Shown in pieces: positions 27,013 to 37,754 of a DNA stretch of 64,000 bases. Under the pieces are notes generated by a model. It did not search any database and was not told the DNA's origin. It was given only the letters and a program-made list of their open reading frames with translations. This stretch comes from Desulfobacter sp. (lineage in GTDB: Bacteria; Desulfobacterota; Desulfobacteria; Desulfobacterales; Desulfobacteraceae): the NCBI GenBank assembly GCA_028768545.1, contig CP054838.1:861501-925500 (forward strand), written 5' to 3'. The position numbers were made by a program, and so were the translations under genes. Position 1 is the first letter of the stretch, and every line of letters starts with the position of its first letter.

Positions 27013-28087
27013 TTACTGACAAATCACTTTTACAATTCGCTCAGCAGCCCTACCATCCCAAAATTGAGGTTTTTGTCCGGTTTTCCAAAAATTGGACAGT
27101 ATTTTTTCAAATGATGTGATCATTTTTTCTTTTGACGTCCCCATCAACTCATTGGTTCCCTGGGTCACGGTGATAGGCCTTTCCGTATTCTCACGAATAG
27201 TAAGACAGGGGATGCCAAGGGCTGTGGTCTCCTCCTGAAGGCCGCCGGAATCGGTCAGGGCCATACGGCTGTCTTTCCATAGGTTTAAAAACTCCATGTA
27301 GGAGAGGGGTTCTGTCAGTTCAATATTGGAGCCCGGGGTGATATTAAAGGCTTCCATGTTTTTCCTTGTTCTGGGGTGGATGGGGAAAATCAGGGGGAGG
27401 TTTTCTGAGATCTGATTCAGGGTGTTAAAAATCCTTTCAAGGGTCTTTTTATCATCCACGTTTGAAGGCCGGTGAAGGGTGACCACCCCGTATTCTTTAT
27501 GTACTTTTTTAAATTCGCTGGTGGGAAAGCTGACCGTATCCATGGATTCCAGTTTTTTCAATTGGAAAAACAGATTGTCTATCATTACATGGCCCACAAA
27601 ATGGATTTTCTCCTGAGGTTTGCCCTCTTTAACCAGATTTTCCAGTCCCTGTTCTTCGGTGACAAAGAAAAGATCAGATATGGAATCTGTCACCATTCGG
27701 TTGATCTCTTCGGGCATGGATAAGTCAAAGGAGCGAAGTCCTGCCCTCAATGCAGAGTTTTTTGGCCACAATGGAGCAAGCCAGGGTGGAGTTAACGTCT
27801 CCCACCACGATCACAAGATCGGGCCGGTCTTTTTCACAGATTTCTTCAAAACCGGTCATGATTTTTGCGGTCTGCTGAGCATGGGAGCCGCCGCCGGCAC
27901 CCAGATGATAATCCGGATTCCGGATGCCAAGCTCTTCAAAAAAAACATTGCTCATGTTGGCATCGTAATGCTGGCCCGTATGAACGATTTTATATTCTAT
28001 TTGGTCTTGGCAATTATCAAAGGCCCGGGCAATGGGGGCAATTTTCATAAAATTGGGTCTGGCCCCGGCAATGAGAAAAATTTTCAT
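27013..28087 (-). pseudogene. wecB: UDP-N-acetylglucosamine 2-epimerase, broken by a 14-nt deletion
   Basis: The first frame (ATG 28087) is a typical WecB N-terminus, IAGARPNFMKIAPI, VHTGQHYDANMS and DLVIVVGDVNSTLA. It runs into AKKLCIE and then goes out of frame. The second frame resumes at AGLRSFDLSMPEEINR and contains HRPSNVDD, FPIHPRTRK, LTDSGGLQEET and GIPCLTIRENTERP. The expected V-A-H-V-E between the parts is absent and the count is one base too many, i.e. a 14-nt deletion near 27745. A deletion of this kind is not a typical sequencing slip. The enzyme would have supplied UDP-ManNAc for a surface polysaccharide. Confidence 0.9.
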
Positions 28088-29784
28088 TTAAATGTATCCT
28101 TGCTGGCTGAGATAAAGCATAACCTCCTGGGCAGCTTCATCCGGGGTAAGATCGGTGGTGTCGATTCGCAGTTCCGGGGTGGGCGGATTTTCGTAAGGGT
28201 CGTCAACTCCGGTAAAATCCTTGATCAGCCCAGCTCTTGCCTTGGCATACATGCCTTTTCGATCCCTTTTCTCGCATTCTTAGATAGGGGTTGCCACATG
28301 GACTTCAAAAAATCCGCCATGGGTTTCAATGGCAGATCTGATCCCGGCCCTTGTTTTTTCATATGGGGCAATGGGGGCGCAGATGGCAATGCCGCGGTTT
28401 TTCGTGATTTCCTGGGCCACAAAGCCGATGCGCCTTACATTGATGTCCCTATGCTCCCTTAAAAAATTGAGCTCGGATGAAAGGTTACGCCTTACAATAT
28501 CCCCGTCAAGAAGGGAGACCGGCCGTGTGCCGATTTCAAGGAATTTGGCATATAAGATCTTGGCAATGGTGGATTTTCCAGCGCCGGACAGACCGGTACA
28601 AAAAATGGTAACCCCCTGGGAAGACGGCGGGGGATATGATTTTTGAAGTTCCTTGATCACTTGCGGAAAAGAGGCCCAGGAAGGAACTTTTTTCCCGGCC
28701 CTGATCCTTTTTTGGATATCTGTGCCGGTAAAAGAAATGGTGTCCACCTTTTGGGGGACTTCATGGGAAAACCTGAACTCGTCCTCAAAGGGAAGATAAA
28801 CCATTTCATCAAAGGAGATCACCTCTATGCCCAGCTCGTCCGAGGCCTGCCTGGCATATTGGGTGGCCAAATCATACTCGTAGAACGGGGTATCATTACT
28901 GTCATTGCCCGGAGAGGCATGGTCATAACCGATGACAAAATGGGTGCACCCGTAATTTTTCCCGATGACCATGTGGAGCAGGGCATCCCTGGGCCCTGCC
29001 ATTCTCATGGACAGGGGCAGAAGGTTGACCATGCAGGAATCAGGGGGGTAATTGGGCACGACCTTCTGGTAGCAGCGCATCCTTGTATAATGGTCAAAAT
29101 CCCCCTGTTTGGGGATGCCTGCGGCTGGCAGTAAAAGCAGGTTGGCCTTTGCCCGGCCCATGGCCTGGAGGGTCATTTCAAACTGGGGCCTGTGGATGGG
29201 CTGGCGGGTATAAAATCCCACAGTTCTTTTCCAACCCATTTTACGGAGGCGGTCGCGGATCTCAAAATGTGTCTGCCTCATCTGCCTAAAATCAGAATGG
29301 ATGGGCAGGTTCATTGCACGTATCTCTCCGCCGATATAAAAGTTTCCGGATCGGGTGCAAAGATAATCCACCCCGGGATGGGCCTTGTCTAAGCTGCCAT
29401 AAATTGATAGGGCCTCTTTTTCAATATCAACGGGCCAGATATCTTCCACAGTCATGATGCCCAAAGGGAACCCTTCTGTATCCCGCAACGCCACGGATTA
29501 ACCCGTCTCAAGGGTGTCGGCAAAGCTTTGGGTTACATCCAGACAGATGGGAAGGGGCCAGAGTTCTCCTGATTCCAGGCGCATCCGGTCAAAACAGACT
29601 CATAATTGATCTGGCCCATAAAACCTGACAAGGGATGAAAGGCCCCTGTGGCAAGCATCTCAAAATCACTGATCTGCCGGTCATTGAGAATGACATCCGG
29701 CATGGTTGTGAGCAGGTCCTTGAGCAGGGTGTACTCTTTTTTGCCCACAAGCAGATCCAGTGGGTCTGGGTTTAATTTTGTCAA
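28088..29784 (-). pseudogene. Bifunctional ATP sulfurylase/APS kinase, three lesions
   Basis: ATP sulfurylase N-terminus (MTKLNPDPLDLLVG, FHPLSGFM), a frameshift near 29590, then LPICLDVTQSFADTLETG and an in-frame TAA (29498-29500) where Gln is expected before SVALRDTEGFPL. The sulfurylase active-site blocks follow (GFYTRQPIHRPQF, FVIGYDHASPG). The APS kinase domain has Walker A GLSGAGKST, DGDIVRRNLS and FVAQEITKNRGIAICAPIAPY. A second TAA (28280-28282) replaces a residue in VATPI-x-ECEKRDRKG, and the rest (AKARAGLIKDFTGVDDPYE) runs to 28088, adjoining wecB. The fused form (about 565 codons) would make PAPS, suggesting the cluster once made a sulfated polysaccharide. Confidence 0.9.
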
Positions 29785-29809
29785 ATTTAGTATTCTCCGG
29801 AATATTCTA

Positions 29810-31099
29810 TTAGAGCCGCCAGAAGGTCACCCCTGTTTTTTCAACCGCCTTGAGATCCAGAACCGACTTCACGTCAATGAGGCAGCCTTTAGGAACGAGT
29901 TTTTGGGTCAGGCTGTCCAGGGGCTGATCCTTGTACCAGGCATGGGGCACGGCCAGGATGAGGGCGCCCAGGTCTTTAAGTTCTTCCCAGGGGCTTAAGT
30001 TCACCCCATAGTAGGCCTCGGCTTCACCAGAATCTGCCATGGGATCATGGACAATGGTTTCGCACCCATAGGATTCAAGTTCCTGGATGATGTCCACCAC
30101 CCGTGTATTTCTCAGGTCCGGGCAGTCTTCTTTGAAGGTCAAACCCAGAACGCCCACCCGGGTCCCTTTGATGTGCTGGGAAGAGGCTATCATCATTTTA
30201 ATGGTCTTTTCCACCACAAATTTGCCCATGTCATCGTTGATCCTGCGGCCTGCCAGGATGATCTCGGGATGGTAGCCCTCGGTCTGGGCCTTGTAGGTGA
30301 GATAATAGGGATCCACGCCAATGCAGTGGCCCCCGACCAGGCCGGGAAAGAACTTTAAAAAATTCCACTTGGATCCGGCAGCCTCAAGCACATTTTTGGT
30401 ATCTATGCCCAAACGGTCAAAAATCAGGGCCAGCTCGTTCATCAGAGCGATGTTGAGATCCCGCTGGGTGTTTTCAATGACCTTGGCAGCTTCAGCCTCT
30501 TTGATAGTGCAGGTTTTGTGCACCCCTGCCTCTACAATGGATTCATAGAGGTCTGCCACCTTTTCAAGAGTATCCTCGTCATCCCCTGATACCACTTTGA
30601 CGATCTTGGTCAGGGTGTGCTCCTTGTCTCCTGGATTGATCCGTTCAGGGGAATATCCCACATGAAAGTCTTTTTTCCAGGTGAGATTGGATTCTCGTTC
30701 AAGGATGGGCACGCAGATATCTTCGGTCACCCCGGGATAGACCGTGGATTCAAACACGACGATACAGCCTTTTTTCATAACACGCCCCACGGTGGCAGCA
30801 GCACTTTCCACGGGAACGAGATCGGGCCGCCTGGCCTGGTCAATGGGAGTGGGTACTGCCACAACGATCATGTCTGCATCAGACATAAGGTTGGGATCTG
30901 TGGTGGGGATAAAATATTTTGCCTGTTGAAATTCCTGTGCAGAGACTTCGCCTGTGGGGTCTTGATGGGCCAGACTATTGTCCACAATGGACTGCTTTAA
31001 ATCAAACCCGACGGTGTTAAATTTCTGTGCAAAATGAACGGCCAAAGGAAGGCCCACATAGCCCAGCCCCACAACGGCAATTTTTGTATCTTTATTCAT
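29810..31099 (-). CDS. UDP-N-acetyl-hexosamine 6-dehydrogenase (TviB/WbpO type)
   Basis: Nucleotide-sugar dehydrogenase of 429 residues, intact. NAD site IAVVGLGYVGLPLAVHFAQ, then VPTPIDQARRPDL, FESTVYPGVTED, YSPERINPGD, the catalytic GLVGGHCIGVDPYYLT (Cys about residue 265) and GLTFKEDCPDLRNT. Length and the FKEDCPDLRN signature fit the TviB/WbpO branch, which makes UDP-GalNAcA or UDP-GlcNAcA; the exact sugar is inferred. It is followed 25 bp later by the broken sat-apsK gene. Confidence 0.9.
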   Translation of the reverse strand: MNKDTKIAVVGLGYVGLPLAVHFAQKFNTVGFDLKQSIVDNSLAHQDPTGEVSAQEFQQAKYFIPTTDPNLMSDADMIVVAVPTPIDQARRPDLVPVESAAATVGRVMKKGCIVVFESTVYPGVTEDICVPILERESNLTWKKDFHVGYSPERINPGDKEHTLTKIVKVVSGDDEDTLEKVADLYESIVEAGVHKTCTIKEAEAAKVIENTQRDLNIALMNELALIFDRLGIDTKNVLEAAGSKWNFLKFFPGLVGGHCIGVDPYYLTYKAQTEGYHPEIILAGRRINDDMGKFVVEKTIKMMIASSQHIKGTRVGVLGLTFKEDCPDLRNTRVVDIIQELESYGCETIVHDPMADSGEAEAYYGVNLSPWEELKDLGALILAVPHAWYKDQPLDSLTQKLVPKGCLIDVKSVLDLKAVEKTGVTFWRL

Positions 31100-31124
31100 G
31101 GTTTGCGTGTTTCCTTAACTCTTT

Positions 31125-32132
31125 TTATCCCAGATAATTCATATACCATTCAGAGGCCAGATCCATGCCCTGTTTTACCGAATATTGAGGGTCATACCCC
31201 AGAAGATGCCTTGCCTTTGAGATGTCGGCCAAAGAGTGCCTCACATCTCCCGCACGAAACTCCCGGTAAATGGGGGTTGCCTGGGCTGCATGGGCAAACT
31301 TTGCAGCCACCCTGGTCTGGATCATGGCAAAAAGATCATTTAGCGAAGTCTTTTCTCCAAAGGCCACATTGTAGACCTGCCCGGCAGACTCTTCCCCTGC
31401 CAGACAGGCCATTATGTTGGCCTGGACGCAATTGTCAATATAGCAAAAATCTCTGGAGGTCTCACCATCCCCGTTGATGAACAGGTCCTCTCCTTTGATC
31501 AATGCGGAAAACCAGAGGGGAATCACCGCGGCATAGGCCCCGTTGGGATCCTGGCGGCGGCCGAACACGTTAAAATACCTCAAGCCCACAGGGCGCAGCC
31601 CGTAGGTTGAGGCAAAGACCCCGGCATAAAGTTCATTCACATACTTGGTCACGGCATAGGGGGATAAAGGGCTGCCAATGGTATCTTCTTGTTTGGGCAA
31701 ACCAGGATGATCCCCGTAGGTGGACGAGGAGGCCGCATAAACAAAGCGCTTTACCCCTGAAAGCCTTGATGCTTCAAGCATGTTTAAAAAACCTGTGATA
31801 TTATTTTCATTGGTGATGATGGGGTTTTCAATGGATCTTGGAACCGATCCCAAAGCGGCCTGGTGAAGAATGAAATCAATGCCCTGCACCACTTGTTTAC
31901 AGGTGCCCAAGGATCTGATGTCCCCTTTTACAAATTCAAACCGTTTCCAGTTCTCCGCTCCCACGCTCGCCTGCACCTGGTCCAGATTATGCTGAAACCC
32001 GGTTGAAAAATTATCCAGTCCCCTGACCTGCTGACCGGCCTTGAGCAGGGTTTCGACCAGGTTTGATCCGATAAACCCGGCAGCGCCGGTGACCAGCCAA
32101 GAGTATTTTTTGTCTTTAAGTGCTTTAATCAT
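31125..32132 (-). CDS. UDP-N-acetylglucosamine 4-epimerase-like SDR (WbpP/TviC type)
   Basis: Extended SDR of 335 residues with the NAD site [37 protein letters not shown], the catalytic Tyr-x3-Lys in [12 protein letters not shown] and [26 protein letters not shown] near residue 100 is characteristic of the WbpP group, which interconverts UDP-GlcNAc/GalNAc or their uronates. ATG 32132 is preferred over 32180 because homology begins there; it overlaps the end of fcl by 8 bp. It pairs functionally with the adjacent dehydrogenase. Confidence 0.9.
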   Translation of the reverse strand: MIKALKDKKYSWLVTGAAGFIGSNLVETLLKAGQQVRGLDNFSTGFQHNLDQVQASVGAENWKRFEFVKGDIRSLGTCKQVVQGIDFILHQAALGSVPRSIENPIITNENNITGFLNMLEASRLSGVKRFVYAASSSTYGDHPGLPKQEDTIGSPLSPYAVTKYVNELYAGVFASTYGLRPVGLRYFNVFGRRQDPNGAYAAVIPLWFSALIKGEDLFINGDGETSRDFCYIDNCVQANIMACLAGEESAGQVYNVAFGEKTSLNDLFAMIQTRVAAKFAHAAQATPIYREFRAGDVRHSLADISKARHLLGYDPQYSVKQGMDLASEWYMNYLG

Positions 32133-33156
32133 TTGATCCTGTTTTCTTTGTTGTAGTATAAAATCGGGTAAACCACTCATAGGTGGTTTTGATCCCCTGG
32201 CCCAGGGGGATGGACGGTTTCCATCCCAAGGCTTTAATCCGGGAAATATCTAAAAGTTTGCGCGGGGTACCGTCCGGCTTGGCCGGATCAAATACAAGCT
32301 TTCCCGTGTATCCCACCTGTGTTTTTATGGTCTGGGCAAGCTCATTTATGGTGCAGTCAACCCCTGTGCCCAGGTTGACAAAACAGGGGTCAGGATAATT
32401 TATCAGGTGATGATCAATTTTGTCATCGCCAAGCGCCATGAGATGAACACTTGCCGCAGCCATATCATCCACATGAAGAAATTCGCGCATGGGCGTGCCG
32501 GTTCCCCAGATTGTAACACATGGAGATGCTGCCATCTTTGCCTCGTGAATTTTACGGATCAGGGCCGGCAGAACATGGGAGGTTTCCAAATCAAAATTAT
32601 CGTTTGGGCCATAGAGGTTGGTCGGCCTGACCGCCATGAACCGGGTTTTATACTCCCGGTTATAGGCTTCACACATTTTGATGCCGGCAATTTTTGCAAT
32701 GGCATAGGGTTCATTGGTCGGCTCTAAAAGGCCGGTCAGCAAATGTTCTTCTTTCATGGGCTGGGGCGCGGTTTTGGGATAAATACAGGACGAACCCAGA
32801 AAAAGCAGCCGCTTTACATCATGGGTGTAAGACGAATGAATGACATTGGCCTGGATAACCAGGTTGCTGTGGATGAAACGGGCAGGCCAGGTGTTGTTGG
32901 CATGGATCCCCCCCACCTGTGCCGCCGCCAGAAACACATGGTCTGGATTTTCCGCCTTAAAAAACGCGTCCACGGCTGCCTGGTCTTTTAAATCAACCCG
33001 GACAAGGGTGATGGGCATCTTTTTCTGCTCTTCACGGATTGAAGAGTGATAGGTCCCCACAAGGTTGGTATATCCATTTTCGATCAGATTCCGGACAAGG
33101 GCAGACCCCACCATGCCGGATGCGCCGGCAATAAAAATTTTATCTGTTTTATTCAT
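32125..33156 (-). CDS. fcl: GDP-L-fucose synthase
   Basis: SDR epimerase/reductase of 343 residues: [44 protein letters not shown] (catalytic Tyr/Lys) and [13 protein letters not shown] match Fcl/WcaG. It converts GDP-4-keto-6-deoxy-mannose to GDP-L-fucose. ATG 33156 starts the homologous part and overlaps gmd by 8 bp; the frame extends to 33216 without family sequence. With gmd it makes GDP-fucose for polysaccharide. Confidence 0.93.
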   Translation of the reverse strand: MNKTDKIFIAGASGMVGSALVRNLIENGYTNLVGTYHSSIREEQKKMPITLVRVDLKDQAAVDAFFKAENPDHVFLAAAQVGGIHANNTWPARFIHSNLVIQANVIHSSYTHDVKRLLFLGSSCIYPKTAPQPMKEEHLLTGLLEPTNEPYAIAKIAGIKMCEAYNREYKTRFMAVRPTNLYGPNDNFDLETSHVLPALIRKIHEAKMAASPCVTIWGTGTPMREFLHVDDMAAASVHLMALGDDKIDHHLINYPDPCFVNLGTGVDCTINELAQTIKTQVGYTGKLVFDPAKPDGTPRKLLDISRIKALGWKPSIPLGQGIKTTYEWFTRFYTTTKKTGSND

Positions 33157-34234
33157 TGCGGTCGTACACCTGGAACCCAGCCCTTTGGCAGAGTTCATCT
33201 TTTTTGGTCTCTTCAAGGTCTGACAGGGTCATTTCCCGAACCAGCCGCTCAAACCTGATTTTGGGTTCCCACCCCAGATTCTTCTTTGCTTTGGACGGAT
33301 CCCCCAACAGGGTTTCCACCTCTGTGGGCCTGAAATACCTTGGATCCACCGGCACAATGGTTTTGCCGTTGGCAGAATTGATGCCTTTTTCGTCAATGCC
33401 CTGGCCCTGCCATTCAATGGCCATGCCCAGTTCTTGGGCAGATAATTCCACAAATTCACGGACAGAGTGCTGCTCGCCTGTGGCAATAACGTAATCATCC
33501 GGAGCTTCCTGCTGAAGCATGAGCCATTGCATTTCAACATAATCTTGTGCATGACCCCAGTCCCTTAAGGCGTTCATATTCCCCAAAAAGAGACATTTCT
33601 GCAGGCCCAAATGAATCCGGCAGAGGGCCCGGGTGATTTTCCGGGTCACAAAGGTCTCGCCCCGGATGGGGGATTCATGGTTGAACAAAATGCCGTTGCA
33701 GGCATAAATATTGTACGCCTCCCTGTAATTCACCGTGATCCAATAGGCATACAGCTTGGCGCAGGCATAGGGGGATCTGGGATAAAAGGGGGTATTTTCT
33801 GTCTGGGGCACTTCCTGAACCTTGCCGTATAGTTCTGAGGTGGAGGCCTGGTAAAACCGTGTTTTTTTCTCCAACCCTAAAAGACGGATGCCTTCCAATA
33901 TGCGCATGGTGCCCAGGGCATCGGTATCAGCCGTGTATTCAGGAGATTCAAAAGAGAACTGGACATGACTCTGGGCAGCCAGATTGTACACCTCGTCCGG
34001 CCGGACCTGCTGAAGAATCCGAATCAAATTGGTGGCATCTGTCAGATCCCCGTAATGAAGGACCAGTTTCCGGTTGTCTGTGTGGGGGTCTTCGTAAAGA
34101 TGATCAATCCGGTCTGTATTAAAAAGAGAGGCCCGTCTTTTAATCCCGTGGACCTCATACCCTTTTTTCAGAAGAAACTCTGCCAGGTAAGCCCCGTCCT
34201 GACCGGTAATGCCTGTTATTAATGCTTTTTTCAT
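33149..34234 (-). CDS. gmd: GDP-mannose 4,6-dehydratase
   Basis: Full-length (361 residues): [58 protein letters not shown] (catalytic Thr/Ser-Glu), YARSP-like [33 protein letters not shown] and [12 protein letters not shown]. It uses NADP to make GDP-4-keto-6-deoxy-D-mannose. ATG 34234 begins the conserved MKKALITG. It is the first gene of the polysaccharide run, 36 bp after a LuxR-type regulator. Confidence 0.96.
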   Translation of the reverse strand: MKKALITGITGQDGAYLAEFLLKKGYEVHGIKRRASLFNTDRIDHLYEDPHTDNRKLVLHYGDLTDATNLIRILQQVRPDEVYNLAAQSHVQFSFESPEYTADTDALGTMRILEGIRLLGLEKKTRFYQASTSELYGKVQEVPQTENTPFYPRSPYACAKLYAYWITVNYREAYNIYACNGILFNHESPIRGETFVTRKITRALCRIHLGLQKCLFLGNMNALRDWGHAQDYVEMQWLMLQQEAPDDYVIATGEQHSVREFVELSAQELGMAIEWQGQGIDEKGINSANGKTIVPVDPRYFRPTEVETLLGDPSKAKKNLGWEPKIRFERLVREMTLSDLEETKKDELCQRAGFQVYDRNE

Positions 34235-34270
34235 GGTCAAACCTCTAAACTCCTTAACAGCCTGCAAACC

Positions 34271-34930
34271 TTACTCAACCTCGGATAAATCCGTGAGCCC
34301 TTTTGCAATGGCAAATTTGGTAAGGCCTGCAATGGTGTGAATATTTAATTTTTTCTTAATGTTGTTCCTGTGGACATCAACGGTTTTGGAGCTGATGCCC
34401 ATTTTTTTTGAAATGGTTTTGGAGGTATGACCCTCGGATATCAGCTGAAGAACCTCCCTTTCCCGGGCAGATAAAAGCGCCAGGGTGTCCACAACCTCCC
34501 ATTCCCTGTTTTTGGCATACTCCACAACCATGTGGGTGATTTCAGGGCTTAAAAAAGTGGTGCCGCCCAAAATGATTTTCAAGGCCTTGAGCACCTCTTC
34601 AAAAGAGGCGGTTTTAAGCAGATACCCGGCAGCCCCGGCATTGAGCATGCCCAGAACATAGGGTTTGGCCGAATGCATGGTCAGTGCCACGATCTTAACC
34701 TTGGGAAGAAGGGAAAGGATCTGGCGGGTGGCTTCTATGCCGTTCATATCCGGCATGGTGACATCCATGATCACCAGGTCCGGCTTGCAGGCGGTTACAA
34801 GATCCAGGGCCACCTTGCCTGAATTGGCCCGGACAACCACTGTAAATTCTTTTTGGGCTTCCAGGGAATTTGACAACCCGTCCCTGACGACCTCATGATC
34901 ATCAACCACAAGCACTTTTATTTTATTCAT
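34271..34930 (-). CDS. NarL/LuxR-family response regulator
   Basis: Response regulator of 219 residues. The receiver domain has DDHEVVRDGL, the phospho-acceptor Asp in LVIMDVTMPDMNGI and Lys in YLLKTAS. The LuxR-type HTH has LSAREREVLQLISEGHTSKTISKKMGISSKTVDVHRNNIKKKL. ATG 34930 begins the conserved NKIKVLVVDDH; upstream in-frame residues look like non-coding extension. It lies directly upstream of gmd and may control the polysaccharide genes. The NarX-type kinase fragment at 38381, beyond the IS cluster, is a possible former partner. Confidence 0.9.
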   Translation of the reverse strand: MNKIKVLVVDDHEVVRDGLSNSLEAQKEFTVVVRANSGKVALDLVTACKPDLVIMDVTMPDMNGIEATRQILSLLPKVKIVALTMHSAKPYVLGMLNAGAAGYLLKTASFEEVLKALKIILGGTTFLSPEITHMVVEYAKNREWEVVDTLALLSAREREVLQLISEGHTSKTISKKMGISSKTVDVHRNNIKKKLNIHTIAGLTKFAIAKGLTDLSEVE

Positions 34931-35153
34931 TTGATAATCTATTTCAACAAAATCGGGGTCTCGGCCCCGGGGGTTGGCGTGACACCAGGCTGTCATACGC
35001 GGCAAAACTTTTGATTAATACTCAACTTTCGGGATTCATTTATTCAAACCCGAGCACAGGTATAACACATTGAAATTATAATTTAAAACATTGAAGGGCC
35101 TTTCTGTTTGATATATGTTGAATTCGACAAAAAGAGACCTTTGCACGAGTCAA

Positions 35154-35615
35154 TTATTCTTCCCAGTCCTCCCAATCCGGATATTGCTCAGGATTTTTCC
35201 CCTTTGCCTCTATGACCCGGGGGTAAACGACACCAGGCTGCGATTGTTTGTCTTTGTGTCGGGTCTTATTGATCTGGAACAGCCAGTTGTCTCCAAAATC
35301 AAATAAATAGAACAGCTTGCAACCTGACGGAAACGGCCAGACACTGGATAACCGAACCTTGCTGTAAGTTTTGACAGGATTAAACATATCCCAGTTGGGT
35401 TCTCCACCAACGGTATAGGCCCTGTTTCTATAATTCTTGCCTATATAGAACTCAAATAGGTGATCGTTATCAAATTCTACAATATCTTGTATAGCCTCAT
35501 GCAATTGTAAAAAAGTTGTTACAGGTTCAACCTCCATCACACGTACCCACTCTGTGTGTGGAAGCTTGATTCGAAGCGTCCAAATAATTTGATTATTATC
35601 GTTGAGATTACCCAT
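35154..35615 (-). CDS. Plasmid pRiA4b ORF-3-like protein (IS1096 OrfB-like)
   Basis: Protein of 153 residues matching the PRiA4_ORF3 domain: YTLRIKLPHTEW-like start (WTLRIKLPHTEWVRVMEV), TFLQLHEAIQDIVEFDNDHLFEFYIG, VKLSSVW-like RLSSVWPFPSGCKLFYLFDFGDNWLFQI and PRVIEAKGKNPEQYPDWED. The acidic C-terminus P-x-Q-Y-P-x-x is typical. The function is unknown; the domain travels with plasmids and insertion sequences, fitting its place at the edge of the IS-rich zone. Confidence 0.8.
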   Translation of the reverse strand: MGNLNDNNQIIWTLRIKLPHTEWVRVMEVEPVTTFLQLHEAIQDIVEFDNDHLFEFYIGKNYRNRAYTVGGEPNWDMFNPVKTYSKVRLSSVWPFPSGCKLFYLFDFGDNWLFQINKTRHKDKQSQPGVVYPRVIEAKGKNPEQYPDWEDWEE

Positions 35616-35681
35616 ATCAAACTGAAATTATTGAATATCTATATTATTATTTCCCTATTAATTTAACCTCGGAGAGACATC

Positions 35682-36043
35682 ATGGCATACAAAAAGATCG
35701 AATACGGTATTTCATTTGCTGACATTGCTATTTTTACTCTGATAAAAACAAAAACCTCTTGTTCCTTCGTGAAAGAGAAAACACCATTGACTGGCAGCCT
35801 TTTCAGGAACTGCTGATAGCTCACTATGAACCTGGCAAAGCCAAAACCGGGGAACTGACTGAGACAGAAGTTGAACGCAATAAAGCAATCCCAAAATATC
35901 GGTACATCGTTGAGCAGTACTTTGGCATCAGCCATCAGCATGAAAATGGACAGAGGGCTCTATTCCCCAGGATCATAAAGAATACCATTGATATCATGTT
36001 TCGGCAGTTTGCGTCCAATTTAAGAAAGGCGTCAACTTATTAA
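35682..36043 (+). pseudogene. IS5-like transposase remnant
   Basis: The N-terminus MAYKKIEYGISFADIAIFTL shifts frame at about 35750 to LFLREREN, TIDWQPFQELLIAHYEPGKAKTGE, then jumps directly to a transposase C-terminus ERNKAIPKYRYIVEQYFGIS and RALFPRIIKNTIDIMFRQFASNL. About 200 residues containing the first catalytic acids are deleted. It is a fossil of an IS5-type element. Confidence 0.7.
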
Positions 36044-36443
36044 ATTCCATTCCTGTTTAGGTGGATAGGTGCGCCCGGATCACAGAATCCGGGAATTAAA
36101 GCCTCCGTCGGAGATAAATTCATGTCGTAAGGCTCGATACCCCGCTGGGCCTCCCTGGCGCCAAAAAAAATTGATCCGGGATGCTAAAATCGAAGAATGT
36201 CTTAATCATGCAAAGGTCTCCACCTGCCCAAAAACCCGTCCCAAATGAAAAACAGAGATAGCTCCGCCCTGTCGGTTACATCATTCCCGATTATAGGATT
36301 CTAAAAAATGCTCACAATTGCCTTAATACTGGCAAAATACATACCAGACAAAAAAACGGCCGACCAGGAAACCAATCTAAAATACCCTCAACAAAAACTA
36401 AATAAAAGTAATTAGGACAAATCTGTCAAAATATAGTTTTTTT
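36044..36443. other. Non-coding stretch between IS fossils
   Basis: No gene, riboswitch or terminator is recognised in these 400 bases. It is probably debris left by the IS5-like remnant and the rearrangement that placed IS4 copy 2 at 36444. Confidence 0.5.
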
Positions 36444-37754
36444 CAGTAGTGTCCGGTTAGGTTGTTGCATATAAAAAGCATCTAAAATCATTGAAAAAAC
36501 AGTCTGTTTTGTGTTGACAAATGTGCGTAAAAATTTTTGTGCGCCTTGAAAATTTAACTCAAGGAACTCAAATGACGCACATCTCAGTCCCTAAAAAACG
36601 ACTACGGTCCCTGAACTTTGACAATTTCAGGTGCCCTCTGATAAAGTCACTTTCAAAAGCACCGGAATTACAATCTCGAGGAGACCGCCCTTTAAAAATG
36701 ACATTCGAAGACCAGATAAATGCTTTGGTTTATTTCCATCTTCAGGAGCACAAGTCTGCCCGACATTTAATTCAGGATCTCAAGGAGAATGTTTTTGCTA
36801 AAGAAAATATTGCGCCAGACGGTGGTATCAGCCGTAGTAGTTTCTGTGAAGCCATCAATCACAGGGGACTCGAACAACTGCAATTTATCTTTGAGGATCT
36901 TTATAAACAGGCTCTTGAGTGTCATCCGGGTGAACACGCCGAGTTAGGAGAGTTGGTTTCCATTGACGGTAGTCTCATAAATGCAGTCCTTTCAATGCAC
37001 TGGGCGAACTACAGAAAAGGAAGTAAAAAAGCCAAAGTACATTGCGGATTTGACATTAATCACGGAATCCCAAACAAAATCTTTTTGACTGAAGGCAACG
37101 GCGCTGAACGCACTTTTGTTCCCAAAATACTTTCCAAGGGGCAAACAGGTGTTATGGATCGTGGATATCAATCCCATAAAGAATTTGACCTGCTTCAGGA
37201 GCAAGGCAAACATTTTGTCTGCCGTATAAAAACCAGGACAACAAGAACAATTATTGATAACCACGAGACCCCTTCCGACAGCTACATTTTTTATGATGCA
37301 CTGGTTAAACTTGGTACTCCGAATCAAAACCAGACGAAAAGGCCTGTTCGGGTTGTTGGCTATAAAATTGCTGGCGTCAAATACTATGTGGCAACTGACA
37401 GGCATGATTTAACAGCGGAACAAATAGCAACAATTTATAAACTCCGGTGGACCATTGAGGATTTTTTCAAATGGTGGAAAGAACATCTGAAGGTATATCA
37501 TCTCATTGCCCGCAGTGAATACGGCCTTATGGTTCAGATTCTTGGCGGCCTTATCACTTACCTGTTACTGGCAATCCATTGCCAAAAACAGTTTAATGAA
37601 AAGGTCACGATCAAAAGAGTTCGGCAGCTGCGAACCGCCATTCTAAATGACCTGTTTGGCTGCGAGGAGCAGGGCTCTCATAGTTCAAACAGGGACAAGA
37701 TTGTCAAAGATCAAAAAATTATTGAGCAAGCAAAAACCTAACCGGACATCACTG
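36444..37754 (+). mobile_element. IS4-family insertion sequence, copy 2, without target duplication
   Basis: Both ends are complete and length is 1311 bp as in the other copies. The 9 bases on the left (AGTTTTTTT) and right (GCTCAGAGT) do not match, unlike copies 1 and 3. The right end abuts the truncated IS256-family gene. This points to a deletion or recombination between copies after insertion. Confidence 0.93.
36572..37741 (+). CDS. IS4-family transposase (copy 2)
   Basis: Intact 389-residue transposase, same YREK signature and acidic residues as copy 1. It differs at a few positions (R instead of Q in the K-K-x-L-R-S-L segment, and K instead of N near the C-terminus). ATG 36572 has AAGGAA upstream where the other copies have AAGGAG. 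Confidence 0.95.
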   Translation: MTHISVPKKRLRSLNFDNFRCPLIKSLSKAPELQSRGDRPLKMTFEDQINALVYFHLQEHKSARHLIQDLKENVFAKENIAPDGGISRSSFCEAINHRGLEQLQFIFEDLYKQALECHPGEHAELGELVSIDGSLINAVLSMHWANYRKGSKKAKVHCGFDINHGIPNKIFLTEGNGAERTFVPKILSKGQTGVMDRGYQSHKEFDLLQEQGKHFVCRIKTRTTRTIIDNHETPSDSYIFYDALVKLGTPNQNQTKRPVRVVGYKIAGVKYYVATDRHDLTAEQIATIYKLRWTIEDFFKWWKEHLKVYHLIARSEYGLMVQILGGLITYLLLAIHCQKQFNEKVTIKRVRQLRTAILNDLFGCEEQGSHSSNRDKIVKDQKIIEQAKT

